Shown here: one piece after another, positions 1-10,843 of the stretch
How the letters are laid out: every line of letters starts with the position of its first letter
Position numbering within the stretch: position 1 is the first letter of the stretch
Source of the DNA: Circinella umbellata
Taxonomy: Eukaryota; Mucoromycota; Mucoromycetes; Mucorales; Lichtheimiaceae
Length of the DNA: 64,000 bases
Direction of reading: 5' to 3'
Assembly: GCA_025093555.1 (NCBI GenBank)
Contig: JAIWNF010000011.1
Coordinates: 1-64,000, forward strand
Position numbers and translations under genes: made by a program
The notes under the pieces: model-generated
Told to the model about the DNA's origin: nothing
The model's input: only the letters and a program-made list of their open reading frames with translations
Databases searched by the model: none

Positions 1-403
1 AACTTTTTTTTTTCTTCTTTTCTCTATTGGTCTCTCTAAGCCCCCTATTTTTTATATATTTTTGTTCTCTCTCTCGCTCTTGATCAATTGCTATAAAAAA
101 ATGATTCCCCTTTCTTACTATCGTAACTCCTAACTGAGCAAATAACTACACACCACAATATATTTTTTAGTCAACCCCCACTTGTTATTATTATTATATA
201 TAATTCAAAAACAACAAAGAGGAGTATGAGTGTCGTATATGTACAACACCAGCACACAGACGAAAAAAAGCATTATCAAAATGCGCTATTGAATATAAAC
301 TTGTTATTTTTTTCTTTTTTTCTTTTTCTCTTCTCTTCTTTACTTTTTTGATCATTTTTATTTTCTTTATTACTTTTCAACTCTCTTAATAATAATAATA
401 ATA
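1..403 (+). promoter_or_regulatory. Upstream region of the RGS gene
   Basis: This stretch is AT- and CT-rich with no coding signal. It holds long T and CT tracts (about 1-80 and 305-380) and an ATA/AAT run that abuts the start codon at 404. It is the likely promoter and 5' UTR of the RGS gene. No discrete TATA box or operator can be assigned with confidence. Confidence 0.4.
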
Positions 404-1634
404 ATGAATCCTGGTGTTTCACAACAGGCGTATACATCGATGATGAAATTCACCATTGATGGACGCCCGTATCTAAAGGTATTATTTTCACATTTTCTTA
501 TTATATTGATTTTTTTTCTAGGAGAAAAGCATGCTCAATGAAAGGGGAAAAAACATATTTCTGTGGGGATTTTATATTAATATATACGCATTACATACAA
601 AATTCAGGATATACAAGATCTTTTTGCAGCTCTGATAGTTCAAATTCCCCTTGATACACATCGTTACTTATTTCGTAACTATCCCAATACATTTACATCA
701 GATGATGCTATACAAGCATTAGGATCATTACGATTCTCTCATACAGCACGTACACCAGATCCGAACGATCCATCCAAACTCTTGAGAACAACCACAACTA
801 CAACATTCAACATGGAAAAAGATATGGCAAAAGCATTATGTCAGCAGTTTCAACAGTGTCGACTCACAGAGAACGCCACTGATCCTCAAAGTCGTTCTTT
901 TCGCGACAAAGGTATCTGGCAACTAACGCCTAAAGGTCTTTGTGTACTTCAAGATTTTTGTGTACGTACTGAAGCTGACATGACTCGACTACGAAAACAT
1001 TTCGGTCATATTGAACCTATACAACTTGTACGTCTGGAACGTCACACTGATGACGACCAGATAACTTTTGGTCGACAAAACCTTTCAGTTGTTTTTCATA
1101 TCATGATGACATATTTGCCACAAGAGGGTGATCTTGAAAAAAGCAACAATCAAAGCACCAAAGCAACATCGTCAACTTCATCGTCTTCTTCTAGTATCAA
1201 GAACAGTGGTAGATCGGGTCTTTCAGGCGCATCATCACAATCTTCTGGTTCAACCAATACATCCAATCCAGCACCTTTTGCCATGACATCCAATATTTCC
1301 AATGGTGATTCAAGAGTCCAGTTACTGGCCAATAATCTTTTGACTTTTTCCAAAAAAGGTACAGGTAATAAGGGGGGTGTTGTAACCACGCGATCTGCCA
1401 AGAACATTCGAACGGTATTTTCGACTCAGTTAGCTTGCGACTGGTTAACTGAGTACAGTACTGTATCGTCCCGTGAGGAAGCTGAGAGCATCATCAATGA
1501 ATTTATAAAATATGGATGGATCGAATTTCAAGATGCAAAACAAATGGTTCCTACGCGTGCCTCTAAGACTATTATGTTGATCGTTACTGGAAAAGGCAAA
1601 GAGATAGTAGCTGAATTCGAACACAAAGCGGCAA

Positions 1635-1666
<32 letters not shown>

Positions 1667-2586
1667 TCACAGCCTGTTGCAAGGTCACCTTCTGCATCTA
1701 GTCTTGCACGTACCCGATCCTTACGTAGTCAATCTACTTTACCATCGAGTGTGGATGAAGAAGAACAACAACCCACTTTACGTGAAATATATCACAAGAT
1801 CCAGATTCCATAAATGATTTACAATCGTCATCTTCAGCTTCATCGCCTCCGGCAAGACCTCCGCGAAGTCGACAAAGTACACAGTCTTCTACTTCACGCC
1901 CACCCAGTACAGCCATTGATTATTCAATTCCAGATAATGCTTCTGGCGTCAGTAATCATCACTCCCCATCATCATCATCTAAGGAAGATCCTAAGGAAAG
2001 CAACGCTGCGCGTCTCAAATTGATCCTAGATGACGCTCAATTACGATCACTTTTCAAAGATTTCCTTAGAGCCAACTTTTGTGAAGAAAATTTGGATTTT
2101 TGGATCGATTATTCGACGCTACGACGAAAATGTCGTAATCAAAGCCCTGCTATGCCTTCTCAACAACAAAAAGATCTCCTGGAAGATGCATATGATATTT
2201 GGTCTACCTATTTAGCTCCAGGTTCACGTTGTGAATTGAACGTTGAACACTCTTTACGTCAAGAAATGGCCCGTGTGGTAAACTCCATGGTACAACTAGT
2301 TCCAAACTATAGTGCTGGTCAGGTTAAAACTTCCACTGTGGTTATCTCTACGCATTCTACGTCTCAAGCTTTACGTATGATGCTGAAATGGTTGGAACGT
2401 GTAAATGAACATATTTGTCGGTTAATGGCGTCCGATTCAGTACCCAAGTTTGTCAAGACACCAAGGTACCGTAAGATTCATGATGCAAAGGAACGGGAAC
2501 AACAAAAACAAAATAATAAAAAACATGAAGCGGTGGTTGATAAGGAACTGTTTTCCAGCCCATCGTTTGTCGAGAATAAGGCATAG
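404..2586 (+). CDS. flbA: DEP/RGS-domain regulator of G-protein signalling (FlbA/Sst2 type), frame broken before RGS domain
   Basis: By family, this protein accelerates GTP hydrolysis on a heterotrimeric G-alpha subunit and so damps pheromone or developmental signalling at the membrane. Exon 1 (404-478) reads MNPGVSQQAYTSMMKF and ends in phase 0. The intron is 479-607 (GTATTA...TTCAG), and exon 2 runs from 608. DEP-like segments with WQLTPKGL precede Ser/Thr-rich linkers. The RGS domain occupies about 2010-2480 (DAQLRSLFKDFLRANFCEEN, then NLDFW), and the tail reads VPKFVKTPRYRKI, as in FlbA/Sst2 proteins. The DEP frame stops at 1813 (TAA), whereas the RGS frame is open only from 1786. Joining them needs a -1 shift, a missing base, or an unusual intron of about 50-56 nt at 1749-1798 or 1749-1804. 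A TTG lies at 2020, but there is no ATG suited to a separate RGS gene. Family assignment is strong; the continuity of the reading frame is uncertain. Confidence 0.85.
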
Positions 2587-2591
2587 TCACA

Positions 2592-2619
<28 letters not shown>
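2592..2619. repeat. (CA)n microsatellite in the RGS gene 3' region
   Basis: About 14 CA units begin a few bases after the TAG stop of the RGS gene, so they lie in its 3' UTR. AATAAATAAAT-type possible polyadenylation signals follow at about 2642-2652. Confidence 0.9.
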
Positions 2620-2623
<4 letters not shown>

Positions 2624-2784
2624 ATAGTAGCATAGCCCAAAAAATAAATAAATCTAATAATTCTAGTACATACAACACACCACAAAAAAAAAAGATAGTT
2701 TTTTTTTTTTCTTCTCTTATTTTTCACAAACTATTCCCTCGTTTTTTTTTCTCTCGTAAATCTTGTAGCAATAAACTTATTATA

Positions 2785-3068
2785 ATGAGTAACGCACAAT
2801 TCTACACAAAAATATTTGGATTGGGAGTAATGCTTGGAGGAGGTGTTGAGCTCATGTTAATCAAGAGTAATTATTGTATGTATTACTTCATTCAAGTCAA
2901 CACGTCGTTCGCGTTTTCTGCTGAAAATATTCATTATTTATTTTTGTTCCATTGATTTCTATAGATCAAATGTTGGCAGCTTCAGAAGCTAAACAACGAG
3001 CAAAAGAACAAGAACAAGAACAACAGGATATAGAACGCTTCAAAAGAATTGCTCAAGAACAAAAATAG
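2785..3068 (+). CDS. Small single-helix protein (64 aa), unknown function
   Basis: This is a two-exon gene, 2785-2875 and 2965-3068, with a GTATGT...CTATAG intron of 89 nt in phase 1. The protein begins MSNAQFYTKIFGLGVMLGGG. It has one glycine-rich hydrophobic segment (about residues 10-26) and a strongly charged C-terminal helix rich in Lys, Glu and Gln (AKEQEQEQQDIERFKRIAQ). The layout resembles small mitochondrial membrane or assembly proteins with a matrix or intermembrane coiled tail, but I do not recognise the family. Support comes from clean splice sites, frame maintenance across the intron and non-random composition. The gene is too short for simple ORF finding. Confidence 0.6.
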
Positions 3069-6000
3069 AAAATAATTCAATAACGCAAAAGATATTCAAG
3101 GGGGTTCAAAATATAAAAGATGATCATAATGATAATAATAGAATAGGAATCTAAGAATAATATCATGTCGTCGCTGTACTCCTTGTTGACTTAACACGTT
3201 TTGATAAACTGTAATATTATTATTATTTTCTTATATCTTCTTCATTATCGTATCATCTTATTCGTTCTATCTACCCCGTTTCCCCACCCCTTCTTTTAAA
3301 AGAAAGAAGACGAAAAAACAATTTAGAAAGACTTCTTTTTTTTTCTGTATTATTGTACATAAATAGATCATTTTTAATTTACTTTTTCTTATTCACCATC
3401 AATGATCATCGTTGTATACTGAAATGATCTTTCTTTTCACAGTTGCTATCGTGTCTTTTAAATTCACAATAATAGGGGACTTTATTTTTTATTAAATCTT
3501 CTCAGTTATTTATACATTCAAAAAATCATTATCATGTTTTTTATTTCTTTAAAGTCATATTTGACATGTCATTAAATAATGCTAGCCACCATAATAGATC
3601 AACATCGTACAGATAATAATTACGCATAATGATGAATAAACAACAGAAAAAGTAACATTACCCTTTTTTGGTACTACGTTAAACAATCCCCCCAAACATT
3701 TTTTTGTCATGTAAAGAATAATTGACAAACATCCACCTTTCCTCCAGGGGAGGGGAAAGAGGATAATTTTATTATTATGAAACCCATGAGGCAATAACTT
3801 ATCTAAATAAGAAGAACTATAATTCTATTCTTATTTGCAAAATACTCGATTTAATAATCAGTATATCGGGATATCATTTATTTGCATATGAATTTATACT
3901 GTCAGTTAGATAAATCCTGGATGTGTTCCCTTTATTTTATTCTTTAAAATTGTAATTTAAAAAATGTACATATCTTGAATGTTAGTTTCCGTTTTACATG
4001 TGTAATATATATATATCCATGAGTTAATATCGTTTTTAAAAAAAATCCAATCTGTATATAATAGACCATATTATAATCTAGTTCAAGACCCGGTTTATCT
4101 TGTAGTTTGGGGATCATTATTATGATTGAATTCAGGAGTTCCATCGAGTAAGTTATGTCTTTATTTAACTTAAAGGAGAAGAGTGTGCTACAGAAAACAA
4201 TCTATACTACAAATAAACTTTGCATTTTTAATAAAGTACTTGTATAACATGTCAAATCTTACCTGTTTTTTATTACCGCATAAAAAATATATATTTTATT
4301 CAATTTACGATTGTAGCTAATAAGTGAATTTTTTCTAAACATACTACTATTTATTAAATATATACTATTTAAGAGTCATGATGAGGAGCTGAACGTGTAC
4401 ATCAAATTCATTATTTGGAAAAAAGAGCACAACACCCCTCAAATATTACTGAAGCGTCATGAATGACATTTTCTTTATCGAAATCTTTGGTATACAAAAT
4501 ATTATAGTTTACACCTGAGAGTATATCATACATAAGATTTGATTAACAATTTCCTTGTTTTCCGTATTTAGTTCATGATACAGCTGTATGTTTGAAACCC
4601 CATTTTACTTTTTATAGACGTTGTTACAATTCAAATTTGTAATCTATTGGTTTTTTTGTGCTTTTCTATTGTTATTTTCATAAGTACTGTTATATTAAGC
4701 TAAATAAAAGTTTATTAATACCATTACTGATGTTTTAAAGATTACGTCTTGTTATCTAATATATAATATATATAATAATTTTTACTTTTACTCAAATTTT
4801 TGGTTTTTATAAGCTCACAAAGACATATATCTTTCTTCTTTTCATTTTATCCACATTCTGAACACTTTTATTTACGAAGTAAATACTAATTCCAATCGAT
4901 TGAAATATGTTCTGATTCTTTGATTCCAAGACCATTCACCCTTATGAAAAGTAGTATTAAATTAAGCTTCAAGAATATTATCAATATTTCTGTCTCAAAA
5001 GCATATCCATTGCTAATAGGCTAACAAATGATAAAGTTTTTACTATAGTCACTGAAGTAATATTCACAACGGTCATTGTTATGGTTGTCATTTCTATAAA
5101 CATTATTTTCGTTTATATGAAAGAACAATATAATAACTCCATAAGTATTACTTCTCATCATTGTCTTGTACATTTTTTTTATTAAGCCTTTTATATAATT
5201 ATAAAAAAAAGGTAGTGTAGGAAGCGAGTGTTTTTCAGTCGCTGCCGTTTTCTTTTTTATTAGACTCTCATTCACCATAGGCAATTCAGCCTATCTTTAT
5301 TTGAACATTCTCTAGTGTTTTCCAATACTCAATTGTGTTACAAATACATAATCATCGTTCAATATCTTTATTTATAGCTGATTGTTACAAATTGACTTTT
5401 TCTAGAAATATTCTTTTTTATTATGATTTAAATATTAGTTCATTCTTCTCTACTTGTGAAGGATCTGCGTGTATAATATTATGTTTTATACTTAGAATAA
5501 GCAAAGTTGTTATATAAATTGTAGTAGCGGTGACCCATTTGATAAAGATGATGGATCGATATGACCATTATTATGGTTCTCGTTGCAAGTGAGTACTTTA
5601 ATATCTGCCAGAAAAAGAGACTGGAATTTTAGTTATCAGTTAAGATATTTGTTCCAAAAAGCATCAGTCAGATATCTAGTTTTATTTGAAGAATCTCGAA
5701 AATCTAACTCAGGTGCTCATCGTATTATTTGGCAGTAGAAAAAAATAATGTTCTATAATATATTATTAATAAATTACCAAAGAACAGATAAAATATCACT
5801 TTGAACATGAAAGTTGATAAGATAGAAGCAGATTATAAAGAAAATAGCGTATATAATATAAATACAGCAATATCAAAAGAGCATTTTTTTTAATGCAGTG
5901 GAACGAGGAAAAAAAATTATGGCTGATAAATATTGATTTAGAAAAGATACGCAGAAGAAATACATGATCATATAAGCTTATCATTTTATCATAGCTATGC

Positions 6001-7498
6001 ATTTTATGCCAAAATGATAGCTTAATCAAATGAAAAAAACTTAAACATGAAATACAATCAGAGAAGATGCCGATGGGTACTTCAAAATATATATATTCAT
6101 AATAGCGCTATCGCTGGTGTAGGCGTTTTGGTGATGGTTGTGTTGTATAATTCGAGCATACTTTTGTTTTGCCTCTTGATAACTATCTATTTGCTAATGG
6201 ATACATTAGTTACGTGCTTATAATAATGATTTTTTTGCTTATAATATGTGATATTTTCCTTATGATAGCAATTTTGCTTCCTTATGATGGTTACTATTTT
6301 ATTATTATTTTGCTTTTGAATTTCAGTCCTCCATCATGAGCAAGAATTATCACTGTGATAAATGAAAAAAAAATTGCTATTATAAAGTGGAAATAATGCA
6401 AAATCCTATGTACATTCTTCCTTATCTTACTTTTAAGAATAAATTTTGTTTTAAAGGTTATTATTTATTTAAATATCATTATTATCTTTAATTTTATTAG
6501 AATCATTATAAAATTAAAGAATAAATAAATACTTTTTTTCTTTATACAATCAATATGTTTTATTTGGAGAGATTTTTTTCTCTGCGTACTTCCTATTCAA
6601 GATTACAAATTAAAAATTATTATATTAATATATACTTTTTATTATTCTTTTTTTTTTCTCTTATACTAGAATAAATTATCTTGAAAGAATGAGCTGACAC
6701 GTGGTAGAGTTTCCCTTGTTGTAAAGTCTGTCGAAAATCAATCAAAAGAAAAAGCCAAAAGTAAAAAGAGATAGAGAAAGATTTATTATTTTGTGGTTAA
6801 ACCGCCCATATTTAAACGTACTTAAGTGGCCAAGGATCACAAAATCATGTGAACCTTTTCTTTGGTTTGACCAAACGAAACTACCATACAATGTGTTAAA
6901 GATGTCAGATCCATTGTAAGCTTATATGACTAGTCGGTACACCTTAACATTAATAGTAATAACCAGGATCTTCGGTAGATGAAACACAATAAATTATGCC
7001 ACAAGGGAAATGATTATAAAGAAGGTGAGGAAGTAAAATAAGAAACAAGTAGACTAACTGATAATTCCGTTGATAATTTAGTTATTACTTTAGTTGTTAA
7101 GTTCGTTCTTTTATTATTATTATTTTGAGTGGTATTTATATAAAAACAAAATAAAAATAATAATATTTTCAAATAAGAATATGAAACGATAATATATTTA
7201 AATAATAATATTATGCAAAACTGCATGATCGTTATCATGCTAATATTAAGAAATAACGAAAATCAAAATAAATCAAAACAGAATATTGATCAATATGATC
7301 AATGAGAGGCAATACAAAGATAATAGAATACAGATCATTAAAATGATCTTCCATGATATCATAAAAGAAAACAATATTAAAAATGGAGGAAACATGGAAG
7401 GTAATAATAATAAATAATATAAATGTGGATAGGGGGGCAAAGGGAACAACGGGTAAATACCTTAGTCAGAAGTATTTACTCGGCGACAACCCGGATTC
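3069..7498. other. AT-rich intergenic region, no convincing gene
   Basis: The 4.4 kb between the small membrane protein and the retrotransposon is very AT-rich, with frequent stops in all frames. The longest open stretches (up to about 87 codons) have the composition of AT-rich noise (Ile, Phe, Tyr, Asn, Lys). I see no splice-linked exons, tRNA or array. The last 60 bp (about 7440-7498) are less AT-rich and contain a perfect stem (GTAAATAC paired with GTATTTAC, 11-nt loop, about 7453-7479). Confidence 0.6.
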
Positions 7499-7624
7499 TT
7501 GTATAGTTAGACATGAAAATAAAAAATATGAAATATGATTTGCTTTATCTTCTTTTTATTTAATGTCAGCGAAAAAATAATAAGTATAAAAATGAGTTCT
7601 AATGCTATAATATAATAATTGATC
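7499..7624 (+). repeat. DIRS left inverted terminal repeat
   Basis: Bases from about 7519 to 7624 are an exact or near-exact reverse complement of 11740-11846. The outer 20 bases (from TTGTATAGTTAG) are unique to this end and recur inverted in the internal complementary region at about 7683-7704. As the element runs right to left, this is its 3' end. Confidence 0.9.
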
Positions 7625-7663
7625 TCTAAGCGAGGTCAGAAAAGGGAAGGGTAGGGTGGGGAA

Positions 7664-7776
7664 ATCATATTTCATATTTTTTATTTTCATGTCTAACTAT
7701 ACAATTCAAGTGTCGAAATAAATTCTAACAGAATTGGTTGAGACACTCAAATAAAAATATGAAATATGATTTGCTA
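7664..7776. repeat. DIRS internal complementary region
   Basis: The left part (7664-7704) is the reverse complement of the left tip. The right part (7702-7776) is the reverse complement of the right tip, including the stretch around GTGTCGAAATAAATTC. The two overlap at one CAA triplet (7702-7704). In DIRS elements this region templates the ligation of cDNA ends into a circle that the tyrosine recombinase then integrates. Confidence 0.88.
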
Positions 7777-7821
7777 ATCCAGAGAATAAAATACAAGTAA
7801 TTTTGAAATATGAAAGATAAT

Positions 7822-7822
<1 letters not shown>

Positions 7823-7850
<28 letters not shown>
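7823..7850 (-). repeat. 28-nt poly(T) tract (A-tract on the element's sense strand)
   Basis: An uninterrupted run of T directly follows, on the minus strand, the TAA (7849-7851) that ends the restored frame of the recombinase. On the element's sense strand it is a long A-tract between the last coding region and the internal complementary region. Confidence 0.85.
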
Positions 7851-7853
<3 letters not shown>

Positions 7854-9203
7854 CAGAAACCATAGTATGATCGGTTGCATCATAGAAAACCTCTTCGTCA
7901 TTGGAATCATCGTCAAGAAGGTCGCCGCTGGTGATTAGAGTATTGGTAAAATCAAAGGTAGATAAATGTTCCCGACGATAATGATTCTCAAAAGTAGATG
8001 AGGAGGACCAGTTGCCCATAGTAACAATGTCTTCTTTGGGAATACCCGATTGAAGAGCTAATGAAGAGGCAATGGAACGTAAAGAAACACGTTTTTCATC
8101 AGTAGACCGTTTGATAAGTTTTTAATCCAAGAGTGGATTGTTCGAGTACTAATTACTTTGTCCGGTTGTAAAGAGTTGACGAACAAAGTAGTAGCTTGAC
8201 AAATGGGACGTCTTGCGCGAAAGAAATGGAAGGTATGTATCGGACAGAGACTAGGAATAGTATGAGCCTTGACTTGGAATGACTTGATGATTTGACGTCG
8301 TTTACGTTTTTCCTTAGGAGAGTGAACTTCAAAAGAAAGAATAGAAGAATCAGAGATGGAAACAGAAGCAAGTGGTATACGTTGTAAGTCAGAGGGTCGA
8401 AGAAAACAAGTAACACCAAGAAGAAAGGCAAGCTTGCTTTGTAATGTGGCGAGAGTAATAGTACGACTATCTAAAGATCGTAAATAGTCAATAGTAGGTT
8501 GAAGATTGATAGTTGATCGATGTAAACGAATAGGTGGTGCTTGTCGAAGAAGGGTAGTAATAAATGAATTAAGGCGATCATCTTCGTGTAAGAGGCTTGG
8601 GTTGTGATGTAAATTTGTTACTGCTGAGCGCATACGTTGTAAGGTCGAAATCGCATAAGAGTGAGTGATATACATATCACTCAAAAAATTGATAAGGTGA
8701 GCTGGAGTAAAAAATTGTGGTGAAATTTGTTGTTCAATGCACCATTTAATAAATAAAAGTTGTCCTGGTTTGTATGATTTATTAGTGGAATTATCTTGTA
8801 GCCGATGGTTAATAAAAATCGATTGAGCATTTTCATTTAAATCTGATTGCTGATATTTTGAACGGATAAGCTCCAAACGGCGAGTTTCCAAGTACTGTTG
8901 GTCATAGGCCAGATTGCTGTTGGTGATGGTAGGACAATTGTTGACGGTTCGAGCATGAGAGGTGAACGGATGCTCAGTGCTTGAATTGTAGGGAACCAAA
9001 GCGCGGTGGGCCACCAAGGCGTGATCATTGTGACCTGTGATAGATTCTCTTGAATGATCTTCTGCAGGCAGCGGCTGATAAGGTTCCAAGGTGGGTTGAG
9101 ATATGGGTGGTGAAATTGAGTCCAAGGGATAGTGAATGCGTCGGTGAATAAGTTCCCCGGGTCTGGAAGCCAGGACACGTATCTTGGTAATTGTTTCGTT
9201 ATC
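7849..9203 (-). pseudogene. DIRS tyrosine recombinase, frameshifted near the C-terminus
   Basis: The YR-type recombinase integrates the circular DIRS cDNA. The open N-terminal frame covers about 9203 to 8058 and includes TCFLRPSDLQRI, which carries the first catalytic Arg region, a Lys-rich beta hairpin (SPKEKRKRR) and HFFRARRP. That frame then ends in an unrelated tail (LFLYVPLPLH-like) at 8058. The genuine C-terminus continues in the next frame from about 8118: SLRSIASSLAL, then MGNWSSSSTFENHY, which holds the expected Trp and the nucleophile Tyr, ending at TAA 7849-7851. The break coincides with a five-T homopolymer at 8119-8123. One base lost there would explain it, as decay or as a read error. 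No ATG lies near the N-terminus, so translation may depend on recoding from the overlapping RT frame (overlap 8837-9125). Confidence 0.85.
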
Positions 9204-10843
9204 CTGTCAGCAAAGAGATCGACATCGTTTGGGCCTAGATGGCGTTGAAGAGCTGCAAAGGTCGAGCGAGCAATCATCCAATTGTTTTTCCGATATGGGC
9301 GACGAGATTCGAAGTCGGCGATCGTGTTGTTGACTCCAGAAATATGAGTAGATTGAATAGTAATCCCTCGTTTGAGGCACCATTTCCATAATTGAGTTGC
9401 TAATTCCATTAAAGGAAGGGAGTGGGTGCCACCTTGTTTGTTCATATATGCCATTGAGGTCGTATTGTCTGTACGAATAAGAACGCGCATATTCTTGAGA
9501 TGAGGGAATGTCTTCAGAGCGAGAAAAGCAGCCTTGAGTTCGCGCCAATTGATAGACATTTGGGATTCTTGGTGAGACCAATGGCCGAAGGCTGTTTGTT
9601 GCTTGTTGTTGGGAAGAGGTAAGTGGCAACCCCATCCACTGTTGCTGGCATCTACGTAAACGGTCTGTTGAGGTGTTTGTGGTAGAATACTTTTGCCGTT
9701 CCAATGAATGAGATTGTTTTTCCACCATATAAGTTCCTGAATACATTCTACTGGTAGCTGCTGTGGTTTGTCCCAATCTGCTGATGATCGTACCATCTGA
9801 TTTTTCATCCGCAGAAGGTGTTGTGTGTATAATCGAGCCGGTATCAATGCAAAAGTTGCTGATTGGATTCTCATAGTAAGGCTGTGAATTGTACGTGGTG
9901 ATTGAATTGGTTTCTTGAGGATTTGTTGTATACTGCGGCGTAAGTCTCGTAATTTTTTCCCTGGTAGTTGGGCTGTCATTTTTGTTGTATCCAATAAGAA
10001 GCCGAGGTGCTCGAGCGATTGTTGCGGTTTGAGAATTGACTTGGCATGATTGATGATCCACCCTAATGACTCGAGTTTCGTGACAACTAACTGAGTATGC
10101 TGAGTAGCTTGGGCTTTGGAGTCCGTGATGATGATCCAATCGTCGAGATATGCACTGAGACGAATTCCTTGTAAGCGAGCCCATTCGAGGATTGGTTTCG
10201 TGAGCTTGGTGAATAACCAAGGGACCAATGACAGGCCAAAGGGAGTGGTGCAAAACTGGTATGTTTTGCCTTTCCAGTTCAAACGGAGATAAGGACGAGA
10301 GTCTTGATGAACGGGAATATGAAGGAATGCATCTGACAGGTCGATGGATGTGAGATAATTGTTTCGTTTGATTTGTTTGGTAACTTCTTGTAAAGTTTCC
10401 ATCTTGAAGTGTGGTGCCTGAATATAATTGTTGAGTTTTTTGAGATTGAAAACAGGACGAGAGCCACCGTTTTTCTTCGGGATTACAAACATGCTGCTGT
10501 AAAACCCTGGCGTTGTTGGAATAATTTCTTCGATTGCGCCTTTGGCTAATAAAAGTGAAATTTCTTGATCCAAAAGTTGGTCTTGTTGGTGATTGTACGG
10601 AATGGTTGGTTGAGGGAGCATGCGGAGTGGAGGTAGTGAAACGAAGGGAATTTTGAAACCGAAACGAATGGTTTTGAGAAGCCATTCGTCGATTGAAAGA
10701 GTGATCCACTGAGAATAGTGCTGAGTGAGACGCCCCCTGACGAGTAAGGGCGAATTTATTGTTGGTGGTTTCGAAAAGGGTTGTTGGTCGCTTTTCCTTT
10801 GTTGTTGCCGTTGATGTTGCGATGCTGAGTGTTGTTGTGCCAA
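8837..10843 (-). CDS. DIRS reverse transcriptase / RNase H / DAM-like polyprotein
   Basis: This ORF gives about 668 residues counting from a TTG; no ATG occurs before residue 75. The RT domain (about 75-350) has SIDLSDAF with Asp168, the FGL segment and the YLDD box at 232-235, followed by WIII. The RNase H domain (about 390-515) retains Asp398 (YVDAS), Glu435 (WRELKA), Asp459 (RTDN) and Asp510 (IADFESR). A C-terminal segment (about 525-620) has DLFADR (542-547) and NPPW (583-586), typical of the N6-adenine-methyltransferase-like domain that DIRS elements carry after RNase H. All catalytic residues looked for are present, so this ORF appears intact. It overlaps gag at its 5' end and the recombinase at its 3' end in different frames, which suggests expression by frameshifting or internal initiation. 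Confidence 0.92.
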   Translation of the reverse strand: MAQQHSASQHQRQQQRKSDQQPFSKPPTINSPLLVRGRLTQHYSQWITLSIDEWLLKTIRFGFKIPFVSLPPLRMLPQPTIPYNHQQDQLLDQEISLLLAKGAIEEIIPTTPGFYSSMFVIPKKNGGSRPVFNLKKLNNYIQAPHFKMETLQEVTKQIKRNNYLTSIDLSDAFLHIPVHQDSRPYLRLNWKGKTYQFCTTPFGLSLVPWLFTKLTKPILEWARLQGIRLSAYLDDWIIITDSKAQATQHTQLVVTKLESLGWIINHAKSILKPQQSLEHLGFLLDTTKMTAQLPGKKLRDLRRSIQQILKKPIQSPRTIHSLTMRIQSATFALIPARLYTQHLLRMKNQMVRSSADWDKPQQLPVECIQELIWWKNNLIHWNGKSILPQTPQQTVYVDASNSGWGCHLPLPNNKQQTAFGHWSHQESQMSINWRELKAAFLALKTFPHLKNMRVLIRTDNTTSMAYMNKQGGTHSLPLMELATQLWKWCLKRGITIQSTHISGVNNTIADFESRRPYRKNNWMIARSTFAALQRHLGPNDVDLFADRITKQLPRYVSWLPDPGNLFTDAFTIPWTQFHHPYLNPPWNLISRCLQKIIQENLSQVTMITPWWPTALWFPTIQALSIRSPLMLEPSTIVLPSPTAIWPMTNSTWKLAVWSLSVQNISNQI

